A DNA stretch of 64,000 nt from contig CAVQER010000011.1 in assembly GCA_963711595.1 (NCBI GenBank), positions 124,001 to 188,000 of the forward strand, read 5' to 3'. Below are positions 25,115 through 34,127 of this stretch, piece by piece. Under the pieces are notes generated by a model. That model had not been told where the DNA came from. It saw nothing but the letters and a program-made list of their open reading frames with translations, and ran no database searches. A program made the translations under genes and the position numbers. Position 1 is the first letter of the stretch; every line of letters begins with the position of its first letter. Origin of the DNA: JAUSIF01 sp963711595 (GTDB lineage: Bacteria; Pseudomonadota; Alphaproteobacteria; Rhizobiales; Xanthobacteraceae).

Positions 25115-25321
25115 ATGACCACCGAAGAAGTCCTCTGGTGGTCGATGATTGGCACCGCAATCGCGGCCGCCGGGATCAGCCTGGCGGCAATGGTTCTGGA
25201 CCGGCGCGCCGCGCCGATGCCCGGTCGAAAGGCCCGTTTCTGGCTGCATATCGCCAGCTACATCCTGATGTCGATCAGCATCCTCATCTTCGCGCTGCGC
25301 GGGATTCTCGGTACTTCCTGA
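25115..25321 (+). CDS. Small two-helix membrane protein
   Basis: 68 residues from ATG 25115: MTTEEVLWWSMIGTAIAAAG forms the first transmembrane helix, and WLHIASYILMSISILIFALR the second, joined by a basic loop (DRRAAPMPGRKAR). The previous gene stops 4 bp upstream, which suggests it is the last gene of the ABC operon. No family recognised. A GTG at 25097 would add six residues but sits inside the preceding gene. Confidence 0.65.
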   Translation: MTTEEVLWWSMIGTAIAAAGISLAAMVLDRRAAPMPGRKARFWLHIASYILMSISILIFALRGILGTS

Positions 25322-25400
25322 TGGTCGACGCAAAAATCGGCTCGACCGGGATGAAATTTTCGCAATTCTGCCTTATCTCGAACAGCGTTCCGGAAAGCCG

Positions 25401-25712
25401 ATGGCACGAGCTCGCGGACACAAAGGCGATCGAGACCGCAGCCGCGGTTCCGCGGGCGCGGACATCGTTCCGTTGCCGTGGCTCGCTCGTCGAAAGAAAC
25501 GCAACGCCCCCAGGCGGCCGCAAGTCGCAGATCCCGACGACTACCCGGTCAGCGACCGGACATTGCTCACGATCGCCGCCTGCCTCGCCCTGCTGATCCT
25601 GGGATGCGTATGGCTGCTCGAAACGATGCACAAGAACTCGATCCTGGAGGACTGCCTCATGGCCGGCCGCAGGAACTGCAGCCCGATCGCTGCTCCGCCG
25701 CAAGTTCGCTAG
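25401..25712 (+). CDS. Small membrane protein of unknown function
   Basis: 103 residues. A basic, polar N-terminus (RKKRNAPRRPQ), a single helix LLTIAACLALLILGCVWLLE (about 54-73), then a short extracytoplasmic tail ending NSILEDCLMAGRRNCSPI with two cysteines. This tail pattern (EDC...GRxNC) is common in small proteins of Hyphomicrobiales with no assigned role. It stands between the ABC operon and the convergent recJ gene. Confidence 0.65.
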   Translation: MARARGHKGDRDRSRGSAGADIVPLPWLARRKKRNAPRRPQVADPDDYPVSDRTLLTIAACLALLILGCVWLLETMHKNSILEDCLMAGRRNCSPIAAPPQVR

Positions 25713-25719
25713 CGCTTTT

Positions 25720-27546
25720 CTATCTTGCCGCGAGCGGCTCCGCAGGCGCCGCGTCGCACACCCGCATCTCAATTCGCTCCTGGCCGTTCCAGCGATCGAG
25801 CGACAAGGTTCCGGCCACATGCAGGGGCCGTCCGCGCGCAGCGAGTAGCGCATCGCCAAGCGGCCGATTGAGTGCCCGAAAGGCGATTGCACCGATCTGC
25901 TTTCCGTCTCCGGCACGCAAGCGCACGCGCACGTGCGTCGAGCCGACGGGATCGGCAAACGACACGACGTGCGAAGGCAGGGCAAACATCGGCTCCGGGT
26001 TTCCGGCGCCAAAGGGCCCGGCCCGCTCGATCATCGACCAGAGTTCACCGGTGGCGGCGCCCGCCGTGATCGCGCCATCGATCGAGAGATGATCGGCACC
26101 GCGCGCGGTTTCCACGCCCTCACGTAATTGCTCCTCGAGGAATGCGCGAAGCGGCGCGAGCTTCGCCCGCGCAACCGTCAGTCCGGCCGCCATCGCGTGA
26201 CCGCCGCCCTTTTCCAAGAGGCCAAGTTCGACGGCATGGCGCACAACGCGGCCGATATCGACGCCGGGAATCGAACGGCCCGAGCCCGTTCCGGTTTGCC
26301 CGAGAAAAGCGATCGCGAACGCCGGCCGGCCGAAACGCTCGCGCAGGCGCGCCGCCACAAGGCCGACCACGCCGGGGTGCCAGCCCTCGCCTGTTGCGAG
26401 CACCAGCGCCCCCTTTTCCTCGAGGCCGAGCGAGGCGAGCGCCTCGGCTTCGGCCGCCTCCAGCGTCACCTTTTCGATCTCCTGACGCTCGCGATTGAGC
26501 TGGTCGAGGCGCGCAGCGATCTCCGACGCCTCTGCCAGATCGTCGGTCACGAGCAGTTTCGTCCCAAGCGTTGCATCGCCGATGCGGCCACCGGCATTGA
26601 TGCGTGGCCCGAGCAGGAAGCCGAGATGGAAAGGCGCTGGCGGCCCGGCGAGACGCGCCACGTCCATCAGCGCGCGGAGGCCGATGTTCTCCCGGGCCCG
26701 GAGCGCCAACAGGCCCTTCGTCACGAAAGCCCGATTGAGCCCTTTGAGGGCGACGACGTCAGCGACGGTGCCGAGCGCAACGAGGTCGAGGAAGCGAAGC
26801 AGATCCGGCTCGGGTCGCGACTCGTTCCAGAAAGCGCGATTGCGTAGTTCGCGCACGAGCGCGACCGCGGCCATGAAGGTGACGCCCACGGCGGCGAGAT
26901 GTCCGAGCCCGGAAAGATCATCCTCACGGTTCGGGTTTACGAGCGCGAGCGCAGGCGGCAGGCGCTCGCCGGCCTGATGATGGTCGAGCACGACGACGTC
27001 GAGACCGAGCTTGGCCGCCTCAGTAAGGGCGTCGCTACTCGTGGTGCCGCAGTCGACGGTGATCAGGAGGCGCGCGCCACGCGCGGCGATGTTGCGCACA
27101 GCCTCGACATTCGGGCCGTACCCCTCGAACAGCCGATCCGGGATGTGGAAGAACGGATCGGAACCCCCAGCACGCAGGACGCGAACTAGCAGCGCAGTCG
27201 ACGTGGCGCCGTCCACGTCATAGTCGCCCAAAATCGCGATCTGCTCGCCTCGCTGGACGGCGTCCGCGAGACGCGCGGCTGCCGCCTGCATCTCGGTCAA
27301 CGTGCTCGGATCCGGCATCAGCCGCTTGACCGTGGGGTCGAGATAGGAAGGCACGGCATCAAGGTCGATCTCGCGGCCGGCCAGAACCCGGCACAGCAGT
27401 TCAGGCAATCCGTGACGCTGGCCGATCGCAAGCGCGCTCGCCGATCCGCGCGCGTCGAGCCGGTCCCGCCATATGCGGCCGGTCACGGAACGCTCGACAC
27501 CCAGGAAAGGCCGCTCGATCTGCTGCGGCAACGGCAAGGCGTTCAT
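25720..27546 (-). CDS. recJ: Single-stranded-DNA-specific exonuclease RecJ
   Basis: 608 residues. A 5'-3' exonuclease on single-stranded DNA in recombination and mismatch repair. DHH-family motifs are present: ILGDYDVDGATSTALLV (about 105-121), the VDCGT motif, VLDHHQ, the HLAAVGVTF region and the C-terminal DHHA1 part with GGGHAMAAGLTV. Start ATG 27546 (MNALPLPQQIERP) is used rather than the upstream in-frame start at 27627. The length is normal for alphaproteobacterial RecJ. Confidence 0.96.
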   Translation of the reverse strand: MNALPLPQQIERPFLGVERSVTGRIWRDRLDARGSASALAIGQRHGLPELLCRVLAGREIDLDAVPSYLDPTVKRLMPDPSTLTEMQAAAARLADAVQRGEQIAILGDYDVDGATSTALLVRVLRAGGSDPFFHIPDRLFEGYGPNVEAVRNIAARGARLLITVDCGTTSSDALTEAAKLGLDVVVLDHHQAGERLPPALALVNPNREDDLSGLGHLAAVGVTFMAAVALVRELRNRAFWNESRPEPDLLRFLDLVALGTVADVVALKGLNRAFVTKGLLALRARENIGLRALMDVARLAGPPAPFHLGFLLGPRINAGGRIGDATLGTKLLVTDDLAEASEIAARLDQLNRERQEIEKVTLEAAEAEALASLGLEEKGALVLATGEGWHPGVVGLVAARLRERFGRPAFAIAFLGQTGTGSGRSIPGVDIGRVVRHAVELGLLEKGGGHAMAAGLTVARAKLAPLRAFLEEQLREGVETARGADHLSIDGAITAGAATGELWSMIERAGPFGAGNPEPMFALPSHVVSFADPVGSTHVRVRLRAGDGKQIGAIAFRALNRPLGDALLAARGRPLHVAGTLSLDRWNGQERIEMRVCDAAPAEPLAAR

Positions 27547-27574
27547 CGCACTCGCTCGCGGTTTCCGTCGCGAC

Positions 27575-28042
27575 TCAAAGTATTCGCCGATACTGAATGA
27601 AGCCGGTGCGGTCCGCCAGCTGGTCATAGAGGGCCCGAGCGGTCGAGTTCAACTCCTGCGTCAACCAATAGACGCGGCTCGCGCCCGCTTCACGCGCACG
27701 GTGGTAAACCGACTCGATCAACGCGCGGCCAAGGCCGTTGCCGCGCGCCGCTTCCGACACGAACAAGTCCTGCAAGTAGCAATATTGGCCGACCGTCCAG
27801 AACGAGCGGTGGAAAAGGTAGTGGGCAATGCCGAGCAGGCGGCCATCCACATAGGCTCCAAGGCCGTGCATGGGTTCGGCAGGGTCATGCATGCGGAGCC
27901 AGGTCGCGCTCGTAGCGTCGGCGGCCTGCGAGGACTCGTAGAAGCGCAGGTAACCCTGCCAGAGCACTTCCCAGCCGGTGCGCTCGTCGTTGCCGATCGG
28001 GCGGATTTCAATCGTCGGGGCCGCCACAGACTTCGCAATCAA
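27575..28042 (-). CDS. GNAT-family N-acetyltransferase
   Basis: 155 residues with the acetyl-CoA-binding segment LFVSEAARGNGLGRALIESVYHRA (the R/Q-x-x-G-x-G/A signature) followed by YWLTQELNSTARALYDQLADRTGFIQYR. The substrate is unknown. The start is uncertain: TTG 28042 overlaps the glpX stop (TTGA), giving coupled translation; GTG 28027 is an alternative. The longer open frame to 28204 lies inside glpX. Confidence 0.88.
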   Translation of the reverse strand: MIAKSVAAPTIEIRPIGNDERTGWEVLWQGYLRFYESSQAADATSATWLRMHDPAEPMHGLGAYVDGRLLGIAHYLFHRSFWTVGQYCYLQDLFVSEAARGNGLGRALIESVYHRAREAGASRVYWLTQELNSTARALYDQLADRTGFIQYRRIL

Positions 28043-29028
28043 TCGAGGTGAAACTTGTCGAGCTGGCGGTGCTCGGCGTCGATCCAGCGTACGGTGCCGG
28101 TGACCGAACGCATCACCCAGGTGTGGGTGCGGATTCGGTCTCCTTCGAAGCGGACGCCGCGCAGCATGGAGCCGTCGGTCACGCCCGTGGCTGCGACCAG
28201 GCAATCGCCGCGCACCATGTCGGTGATCGCGTATTTCTTCTTCGGATCTTTCACACCCATTTTCGCCGCCCGCTGGCGCTTTTCATCGGTGTCGAGCACG
28301 AGCCGGCCCTGCATCTGACCGCCGATGCAGCGCAATGCCGCTGCAGCGAGCACCCCCTCAGGCGCACCGCCAACGCCGAGATAGATGTCGACGCCGGTAT
28401 TGTCCGGCTCCGCGGTATGGATTACCCCGGCGACGTCGCCGTCGGTAATAAGCCGAACCGCGGCGCCGACCTTGCGCACGGCCGTAATTATGTCGGCATG
28501 GCGCGGCCGGTCGAGCACGAGCGCGGTGATTTCCTCCGGCTTCACTCCCTTGGCCTTTGCGAGGGCGCGAATGTTCTCTTCAGTCGGCGTGTCGAGATCG
28601 ACGACGCCGGCGGGATAGCCGGGACCGATCGCGATCTTGTCCATGTATACGTCGGGTGCGTTGAGGAGCGTGCCCCCCTCGGCCATGGCCATCACGGCGA
28701 TCGCGCCCGACATGTTCTTTGCGCAGAGCGTCGTCCCCTCCAACGGATCGACTGCGATGTCGACCTTCGGACCCTTCTTGTTTCCCACCGTCTCGCCGAT
28801 GAAAAGCATGGGCGCTTCGTCGCGCTCCCCCTCGCCGATCACGACGGTTCCATCGATCGGAAGATTGTTGAGTTCGCGACGCATCGCGTCGACGGCCGCC
28901 TGGTCGGCGGCCTTCTCATTTCCGCGGCCGCGAAGCCGGGCCGCCGACACCGCCGCGCGCTCGGTCACCCGCACGATCTCGAACTGATTTTCGATCACCA
29001 GCCCCGGTTGAACAGTGATCGAAACCAT
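28039..29028 (-). CDS. glpX: Class II fructose-1,6-bisphosphatase
   Basis: 329 residues matching GlpX. Removes the 1-phosphate of fructose-1,6-bisphosphate in gluconeogenesis (and sedoheptulose bisphosphate in the Calvin cycle in some species). Motifs include VIGEGERDEAPMLFIGE, the metal-binding VDPLEGTTLCA, YLGVGGAPEGVLAAAALRCIGG and GVTDGSMLRG. The gene next to homoserine dehydrogenase is a common arrangement in this order. A GNAT gene overlaps its stop. Confidence 0.96.
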   Translation of the reverse strand: MVSITVQPGLVIENQFEIVRVTERAAVSAARLRGRGNEKAADQAAVDAMRRELNNLPIDGTVVIGEGERDEAPMLFIGETVGNKKGPKVDIAVDPLEGTTLCAKNMSGAIAVMAMAEGGTLLNAPDVYMDKIAIGPGYPAGVVDLDTPTEENIRALAKAKGVKPEEITALVLDRPRHADIITAVRKVGAAVRLITDGDVAGVIHTAEPDNTGVDIYLGVGGAPEGVLAAAALRCIGGQMQGRLVLDTDEKRQRAAKMGVKDPKKKYAITDMVRGDCLVAATGVTDGSMLRGVRFEGDRIRTHTWVMRSVTGTVRWIDAEHRQLDKFHLD

Positions 29029-29044
29029 TTGGACTCCCGGTATT

Positions 29045-29192
29045 CGTCATGCCCGGCTTTATGCCGGGCATCCACGCCTCGCCTAGACGTTGGTCAAGGC
29101 GTGGATGGCATCCGAAGTCGGCTGTTGCCGACTTCGGGTAACATTGATTTGCAAGCCGGGTCCAACCGGCTTGCTGACAAGCCCGGCCATGA
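29045..29192. repeat. Composite palindromic intergenic repeat
   Basis: Three hairpins in tandem inside glpX-hom DNA. ATGCCCGGC at 29049-29057 pairs with GCCGGGCAT at 29063-29071. CCGAAGTCGGC at 29112-29122 pairs with GCCGACTTCGG at 29127-29137, a perfect 11-base stem. GCAAGCCGG at 29151-29159 pairs with CCGGCTTGC at 29166-29174. An outer stem CATCCACGCCT / AGGCGTGGATG spans 29069-29107. Composition and wording match the dispersed palindromic repeats frequent in Bradyrhizobium relatives. Only one copy is seen in this window. Confidence 0.75.
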
Positions 29193-29228
29193 CGATGTTG
29201 ACTGCCTTCGTTACCTTACCAAACCACC

Positions 29229-30548
29229 TCAGCTCTTTTCGATGCGGATCAGTTGCGGCCTCTCCGCCACCACACCTTCGCGCTCGATCGCGGCGAGCGC
29301 GCGGCGCACGGCATCTTCGTTGGTAGCATAGGTGATCAGGATGACGGGCGCAGGCCCAGCCGCGCTCTTCGGATCGTCACCACCATGCGGGCGCGCGTTC
29401 TCGTGGCGCTGCACAATCGACTCCAGGGAGATATTCTCGCCCGCCATCGCCTTGGAAATCGCGGCCATCGTGCCGGGGCGGTCGAGCGCCGCGAGCCGAA
29501 TGTAGTAGCCACCCTCATGGCGCTGGATGGGCGCCTGCTTCGACTTCGCAAGCCGCGCAGCGGAACGACCAAGCGGTGGAGAAAGGCGTCCACGCGCGAA
29601 ATCGACGAGATCGGCCACGACGGCCGATGATGTAGCGGGACCTCCTGCGCCGGGTCCGACCAGTGTCAGATCCATCATGTCGGAATCGATCGCGACCGCG
29701 TTCAGCACGCCATCGACACCGCCGATCGTTGAAGCCTTCGGCACCATCGTCGGATGCACGCGCTGCTCGATACCCCCGCCCGTGCGGGAAGCCACGCCGA
29801 GGAGCTTCACCTTGTACCCAAGATGATCCGCGGCCTGCAGGTCGGCGAGACTGATCGTCTCGATACCTTCCACGTGCACGGAGTCAGCGTCGATCTCGGT
29901 GCCGAAGGCAAGGCTGGTAAGGATTGCGATCTTATGCGCCGTGTCGAATCCTCCGACGTCGAACGTTGGATCGGCCTCCGCATAACCAAGGCGCTGCGCG
30001 TCCTTGAGGCAATCGGCGAAAGACCGATGCTCCTGCTGCATCTGGGTGAGAATGTAGTTGCAGGTGCCGTTCAGGATTCCGTAGACGCGCGAAATATGCG
30101 CGCCGCCCAGTCCTTCGCGCAGGGTCTTGACCACGGGGATGCCGCCCCCGACGGATGCCTCGAACGAGAACGACGCGTTCTTTTGCTCTGCGAGCTTCGC
30201 GAGCGAATTGCCATGCCGCGCGATGAGCGCCTTGTTCGCAGTGATGACGGCTCGCCCCGCGTTCAACGCCGTTTCCACCGCGCGCTTCGCCGGGTCCCCT
30301 TCCCCGCCCATCAGCTCGACGAACACATCGATCGCCGGGTCCGACGCCAACCCGACCGGATCGTCGAGCTTGCGCGCCTTAGCGAGGTCGATGCCTTTGT
30401 CCTTCGGGGGATCCTTGGAAGTATATGCCGCAAGCTCGATCGGACGGCCCGCACGTTCGGCGAGTTGTTCGCGCGACTGCGCAAGCATCTTCACCACGGC
30501 CGAGCCGACCGTGCCCAAACCGGCAAGACCCACCCTGAGCGGCGCCAT
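29229..30548 (-). CDS. hom: Homoserine dehydrogenase
   Basis: 439 residues. NAD(P)H-dependent reduction of aspartate semialdehyde to homoserine for threonine and methionine. Nucleotide-binding GLAGLGTVGSAVVKML at the N-terminus, the substrate signature GGGIPVVKTLREGL, ILNGTCNYILTQM, and a C-terminal ACT domain (LAALDRPGTMAAISKAMAGE) that senses threonine. Start ATG 30548 follows an in-frame ATG at 30551. The upstream aminotransferase runs into it in a shifted frame. Confidence 0.96.
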   Translation of the reverse strand: MAPLRVGLAGLGTVGSAVVKMLAQSREQLAERAGRPIELAAYTSKDPPKDKGIDLAKARKLDDPVGLASDPAIDVFVELMGGEGDPAKRAVETALNAGRAVITANKALIARHGNSLAKLAEQKNASFSFEASVGGGIPVVKTLREGLGGAHISRVYGILNGTCNYILTQMQQEHRSFADCLKDAQRLGYAEADPTFDVGGFDTAHKIAILTSLAFGTEIDADSVHVEGIETISLADLQAADHLGYKVKLLGVASRTGGGIEQRVHPTMVPKASTIGGVDGVLNAVAIDSDMMDLTLVGPGAGGPATSSAVVADLVDFARGRLSPPLGRSAARLAKSKQAPIQRHEGGYYIRLAALDRPGTMAAISKAMAGENISLESIVQRHENARPHGGDDPKSAAGPAPVILITYATNEDAVRRALAAIEREGVVAERPQLIRIEKS

Positions 30549-30569
30549 CACATGACCGGCAGACGTGCG

Positions 30570-31788
30570 CTATCCGCGCGCAGCGAGAGGAATGACGTTG
30601 TGCAACAACTTGTCCGCGGAATCTGAGGAAGCGGCGAACGTTTCGCGCGGCCTGACGGATGCGCTGCTCGTTCTCGACCAGCGCGATACGGACGAAGCCT
30701 TCGCCATGCTCGCCGAATCCGATGCCGGGAGAGACCGCCACCTGAGCCTTCTCCACGAGCAGCTCCGCAAACTTCACGCTGCCCACGCCCTTGAAGCGCT
30801 CGGGCAGCGGAGCCCAGGCGAACATCGAGGCCCGCGGAGCCGGGATCGGCCAACCCGCGCGCGCGAAGCTCTCGACGAGCGCATCGCGGCGCTTCTTGTA
30901 GGTCATGCGCATCTCGTCGATGCATTCCTGCGGTCCGTTAAGGGCAGCGCTTGCCGCGACTTGCACCGGCGTGAACGCGCCATAGTCGAGGTAGGACTTC
31001 ACGCGCGTCAGCGCGGCGATCAATCGATCGTTGCCGACCGCGAAACCCATGCGCCAGCCGGGCATGGAGAAGGTCTTCGACATCGACGTGAATTCGGCTG
31101 CCACGTCGAACGCGCCCGGCACCTGCAGGATCGAGGGCGGCGGATTGTTCTCGAAATAGATCTCGGCGTAGGCGAGATCGGAAAGTACGATGAGTTCGTG
31201 CTTCTTCGCGAATGCGACGACATCCTTGTAGAAGTCGAGCTCAGCCGTGCACGCGGTCGGGTTGGACGGATAACAGAGCACGAGCGCGATCGGCTTCGGC
31301 GTCGAATGAATCACCGCGCGCTCGAGCGCGTAAAAGAATTCCGGCCCCGGCTCGCACGGCACAGAGCGGATCACGCCCTCGGCCATGAGAAATCCGAACG
31401 CGTGGATCGGGTACGAAGGGTTCGGCACGAGCACGAGGTCGCCGGGCCCGGTGATGGCCTGCGCCATATTGGCGAAGCCCTCCTTGGAACCAAGGGTCGC
31501 GACCACCTGCGTGTCGGGATTTAGCTTCACGCCGAAGCGCCGCGCGTAATAGCCGGCCTGTGCCTTGCGCAGACCGGGAATGCCCTTCGACGCGGAGTAG
31601 CGATCCGTGCGGGGCTTGCCGATCGTTTCTTTGAGCTTCTCGACGATGTGCGCCGGTGTCGGCAAGTCCGGATTACCCATGCCGAGATCGATGATGTCGG
31701 CGCCCTGATTGCGCGCCGTCGCTTTCACGCGATTGACGCTCTCAAAAATGTACGGCGGCAGGCGCCGGATCCGGTGAAATTCGTGCAT
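30570..31788 (-). CDS. Alanine/LL-diaminopimelate-type aminotransferase, C-terminus frameshifted
   Basis: PLP-dependent fold type I enzyme of about 405 residues. MHEFHRIRRLPPYIFESVN start, IIDLGMGNPDLPTP, DRYSASKGIPGLRKA, the LVPNPSYPIHAFGFLMA region, VLCYPSNPTA, and the PLP-lysine site TSMSKTFSMPGWRMGF. It resembles AlaC-type glutamate-pyruvate aminotransferases common before hom in this order. The frame reads NVRRFLRFRGQ and runs on to 30379, while the expected end (SADKLLHNVIPLAARG) is in the next frame with a stop at 30570. One extra base near 30620-30628 explains it. The coordinates given use that expected end. Confidence 0.9.
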
Positions 31789-31880
31789 TGCATCAAGTCC
31801 TTGGGCGGGAATCGGGACCCGGCCCCGTTCGCGGTTGTCATAGCACGAACGCCGAAACGGCAGAGGGGCCGTTTTCAACG

Positions 31881-32180
31881 CTATTTCTTGCTCTCGATGC
31901 GTTTCTTCACCCCAACTTCGCGGTCGCGGGCGAGCTTGCTGAGTTGCGCCTCCATGGCCTCGCGCTCAGCGGTGGAGAGGACCCGGTCGCCGTCGTCCAC
32001 CGGGGCGGCATTCAGCGTCGGGAACGGCAGCGGGTCGCCTGCGTTGGCCGACGGAAGCTCGGCTTTCGGAAAGATGCCCTCGTTAACGCAACCGATCAGA
32101 AACAGAGAACCGATTAACGCGAACAGCACCGCCCCTCGGTACGGTCCTTTTCGCAGCGCACGCTCGTCCAACGCCCGCAC
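31881..32180 (-). CDS. Small lipoprotein of unknown function
   Basis: About 99 residues: helix AVLFALIGSLFLIGC with a lipobox (LIGC) at about 29-32, then a soluble part with VDDGDRVLSTAEREAMEAQLSKLA and a charged Lys/Arg/Glu C-terminus. Exported and lipid-anchored by prediction. GTG 32180 is one possible start; the open frame reaches 32300 but would overlap the divergent phaC start. Common in the order, no assigned function. Confidence 0.65.
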   Translation of the reverse strand: MRALDERALRKGPYRGAVLFALIGSLFLIGCVNEGIFPKAELPSANAGDPLPFPTLNAAPVDDGDRVLSTAEREAMEAQLSKLARDREVGVKKRIESKK

Positions 32181-32294
32181 TCGTCCGCTCCCGATACCCG
32201 CAGCAGTTCTCTGGCGGGCGGCTGTCTCGCCGCCTATTATGGCGGAAGCGCGATTGGGGGCGAAGACGGGCGCATCCCAGGGTGCGGAGATCCA

Positions 32295-34100
32295 ATGCAC
32301 GGCAAGTCCGATGACGGCCCCTTGAAGGCCGGCCCGGCCGATCCGGAGGCCTTCGCCAAGAACCTCGCCCGCCTCGTCGAAGAGGGCGGTCGCGCGCTTT
32401 CGGCGTACCTAAAGCCGCGCGAGGAAGGCGAGCTTTCGGACGAACTGGCCGAGCAGATGGCGGATGCGGTCAAGACGCTCGGCCAGGTGGCCGAGTACTG
32501 GCTGGCCGATCCGCAGCGGGCGCTCGAAGCGCAGTCGAGCCTGATGAGGGGCTACCTCAACGTATGGGCCGGTTCGGTGAAGCGTCTTGCCGGAGAGAAG
32601 GCCGAGCCCGCCGCCACCCCGGAAGCAAAGGACAGCCGCTTCTCCGATCCCGATTGGTCCGACAATCCGTTCTTCGATGCGCTGAAGCAAAGCTACCTCG
32701 TTACGTCGGCATGGGCGCAGCGAATGGTGCGCGAGGCCGATGGCATCGACGAGCACACGCGCCATAAGGCGGAGTTCTACGTACGGCAGATCGCGAATGC
32801 AGTCTCGCCCTCCAACTTCGTGCTAACGAACCCGTCGCTCCTGCGCGAAACGTTCTCCTCGAACGCGGACAATCTCGTGCGCGGATTCAAGATGCTCGCC
32901 GAGGATATCGAGGCCGGCGGCGGCGCGTTGCGCATCCGACAGACGGATTCCTCGCGATTCAAGGTTGGCGACAATCTTGCGACCACGCCGGGAAAAGTCA
33001 TTTTCGAGAATGAGCTGATGCAGCTCATCCAGTACGCAGCGACAACGAAGGAAGTCCTGGCGGCGCCGCTCCTGATCGTTCCGCCATGGATCAACAAATT
33101 CTACGTGCTCGATCTCACGCCGGAAAAATCATTCCTGAAATGGTCGGTCGACCAGGGCCTCAACGTTTTCGTCATCTCCTGGGTCAATCCGGACGCGCGT
33201 CTTTCCGGCAAGGATTTCGAACATTACATGCGGGAAGGCGTACTTGCCGCTCTCGAGGCCGTGCGCGTCGTCACGGGCGAAGAGAAAGCTCACACGGTCG
33301 GCTATTGCGTCGGCGGAACGCTGCTCGCATCGACGCTCGGCTGGCTTGCCGCGAATGGAGATGACCGCGTGCGTTCCGCGAGCTTTCTCGCGACGCAGGT
33401 CGATTTCACCCACGCGGGCGACCTCAAGGTATTCGTGGACGAGGAGCAGGTTTCGGCGCTCGAACGGCGGATGGCCGATGTCGGGTACATGGAAGCGAGC
33501 AAGATGGCTTCCGCCTTCAATCTCCTTCGCTCGAACGATCTGATCTGGCCCTACGTCGTCAACAATTACATGCGCGGCAAGGCGCCCTTCCCGTTCGACC
33601 TGCTCTACTGGAATTCGGACTCGACGCGCCTGCCGGCGGCCAATCACTCCTACTACCTGCGCAACTGCTATCTCGAGAACAAGCTCTCAAAGGGTCGGAT
33701 GGAGCTTGGCGGCGTCAAGATCGACCTGAAGAAGGTGAAGGTCCCGATCTACAATCTCGCTACGCGCGAGGATCACATCGCCCCGGCGAAATCGGTGTTC
33801 TATGGCTCACAGTTTTTTGGTGGCCCGGTGCGCTTCGTGCTCACGGGCTCGGGCCACATCGCCGGTGTCGTGAACCCGCCCGAGAAGAAAAAGTATCAGT
33901 ACTGGATCGGCGGCGCGGCAAAGGGCGACCTAGACAATTGGATCGCGAAGGCCAAGGAGCACTCGGGTTCATGGTGGACGGATTGGTTCGCCTGGGTGGA
34001 AAAGCGCGACAAGCGTCGTATGAAAGCGACTGAGCCGGGTGCCGGAAAGCTGAAGCCCATTGAAGACGCGCCGGGCCGCTACGTAAGGGTCCAGTCTTAG
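32295..34100 (+). CDS. phaC: Class I poly(3-hydroxyalkanoate) synthase
   Basis: 601 residues. Polymerises (R)-3-hydroxyacyl-CoA into storage polyester granules in the cytoplasm. PHA-synthase N-domain, then an alpha/beta-hydrolase catalytic domain with the lipase-box variant GYCVGG carrying the nucleophile Cys338, an Asp candidate in REDHIAP and catalytic His in GSGHIAGVVNPP. Typical class I length. An (R)-hydratase-like MaoC gene follows 27 bp downstream and could supply monomer. Confidence 0.96.
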   Translation: MHGKSDDGPLKAGPADPEAFAKNLARLVEEGGRALSAYLKPREEGELSDELAEQMADAVKTLGQVAEYWLADPQRALEAQSSLMRGYLNVWAGSVKRLAGEKAEPAATPEAKDSRFSDPDWSDNPFFDALKQSYLVTSAWAQRMVREADGIDEHTRHKAEFYVRQIANAVSPSNFVLTNPSLLRETFSSNADNLVRGFKMLAEDIEAGGGALRIRQTDSSRFKVGDNLATTPGKVIFENELMQLIQYAATTKEVLAAPLLIVPPWINKFYVLDLTPEKSFLKWSVDQGLNVFVISWVNPDARLSGKDFEHYMREGVLAALEAVRVVTGEEKAHTVGYCVGGTLLASTLGWLAANGDDRVRSASFLATQVDFTHAGDLKVFVDEEQVSALERRMADVGYMEASKMASAFNLLRSNDLIWPYVVNNYMRGKAPFPFDLLYWNSDSTRLPAANHSYYLRNCYLENKLSKGRMELGGVKIDLKKVKVPIYNLATREDHIAPAKSVFYGSQFFGGPVRFVLTGSGHIAGVVNPPEKKKYQYWIGGAAKGDLDNWIAKAKEHSGSWWTDWFAWVEKRDKRRMKATEPGAGKLKPIEDAPGRYVRVQS

Positions 34101-34127
34101 TTGCAGGCAATTTGCTCGGGGTCGCTC

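Noticed and set aside
28048..29331. A 427-residue plus-strand frame opposite glpX
   Set aside because: Antisense to a confident gene and runs through the palindromic repeat; no recognisable protein.
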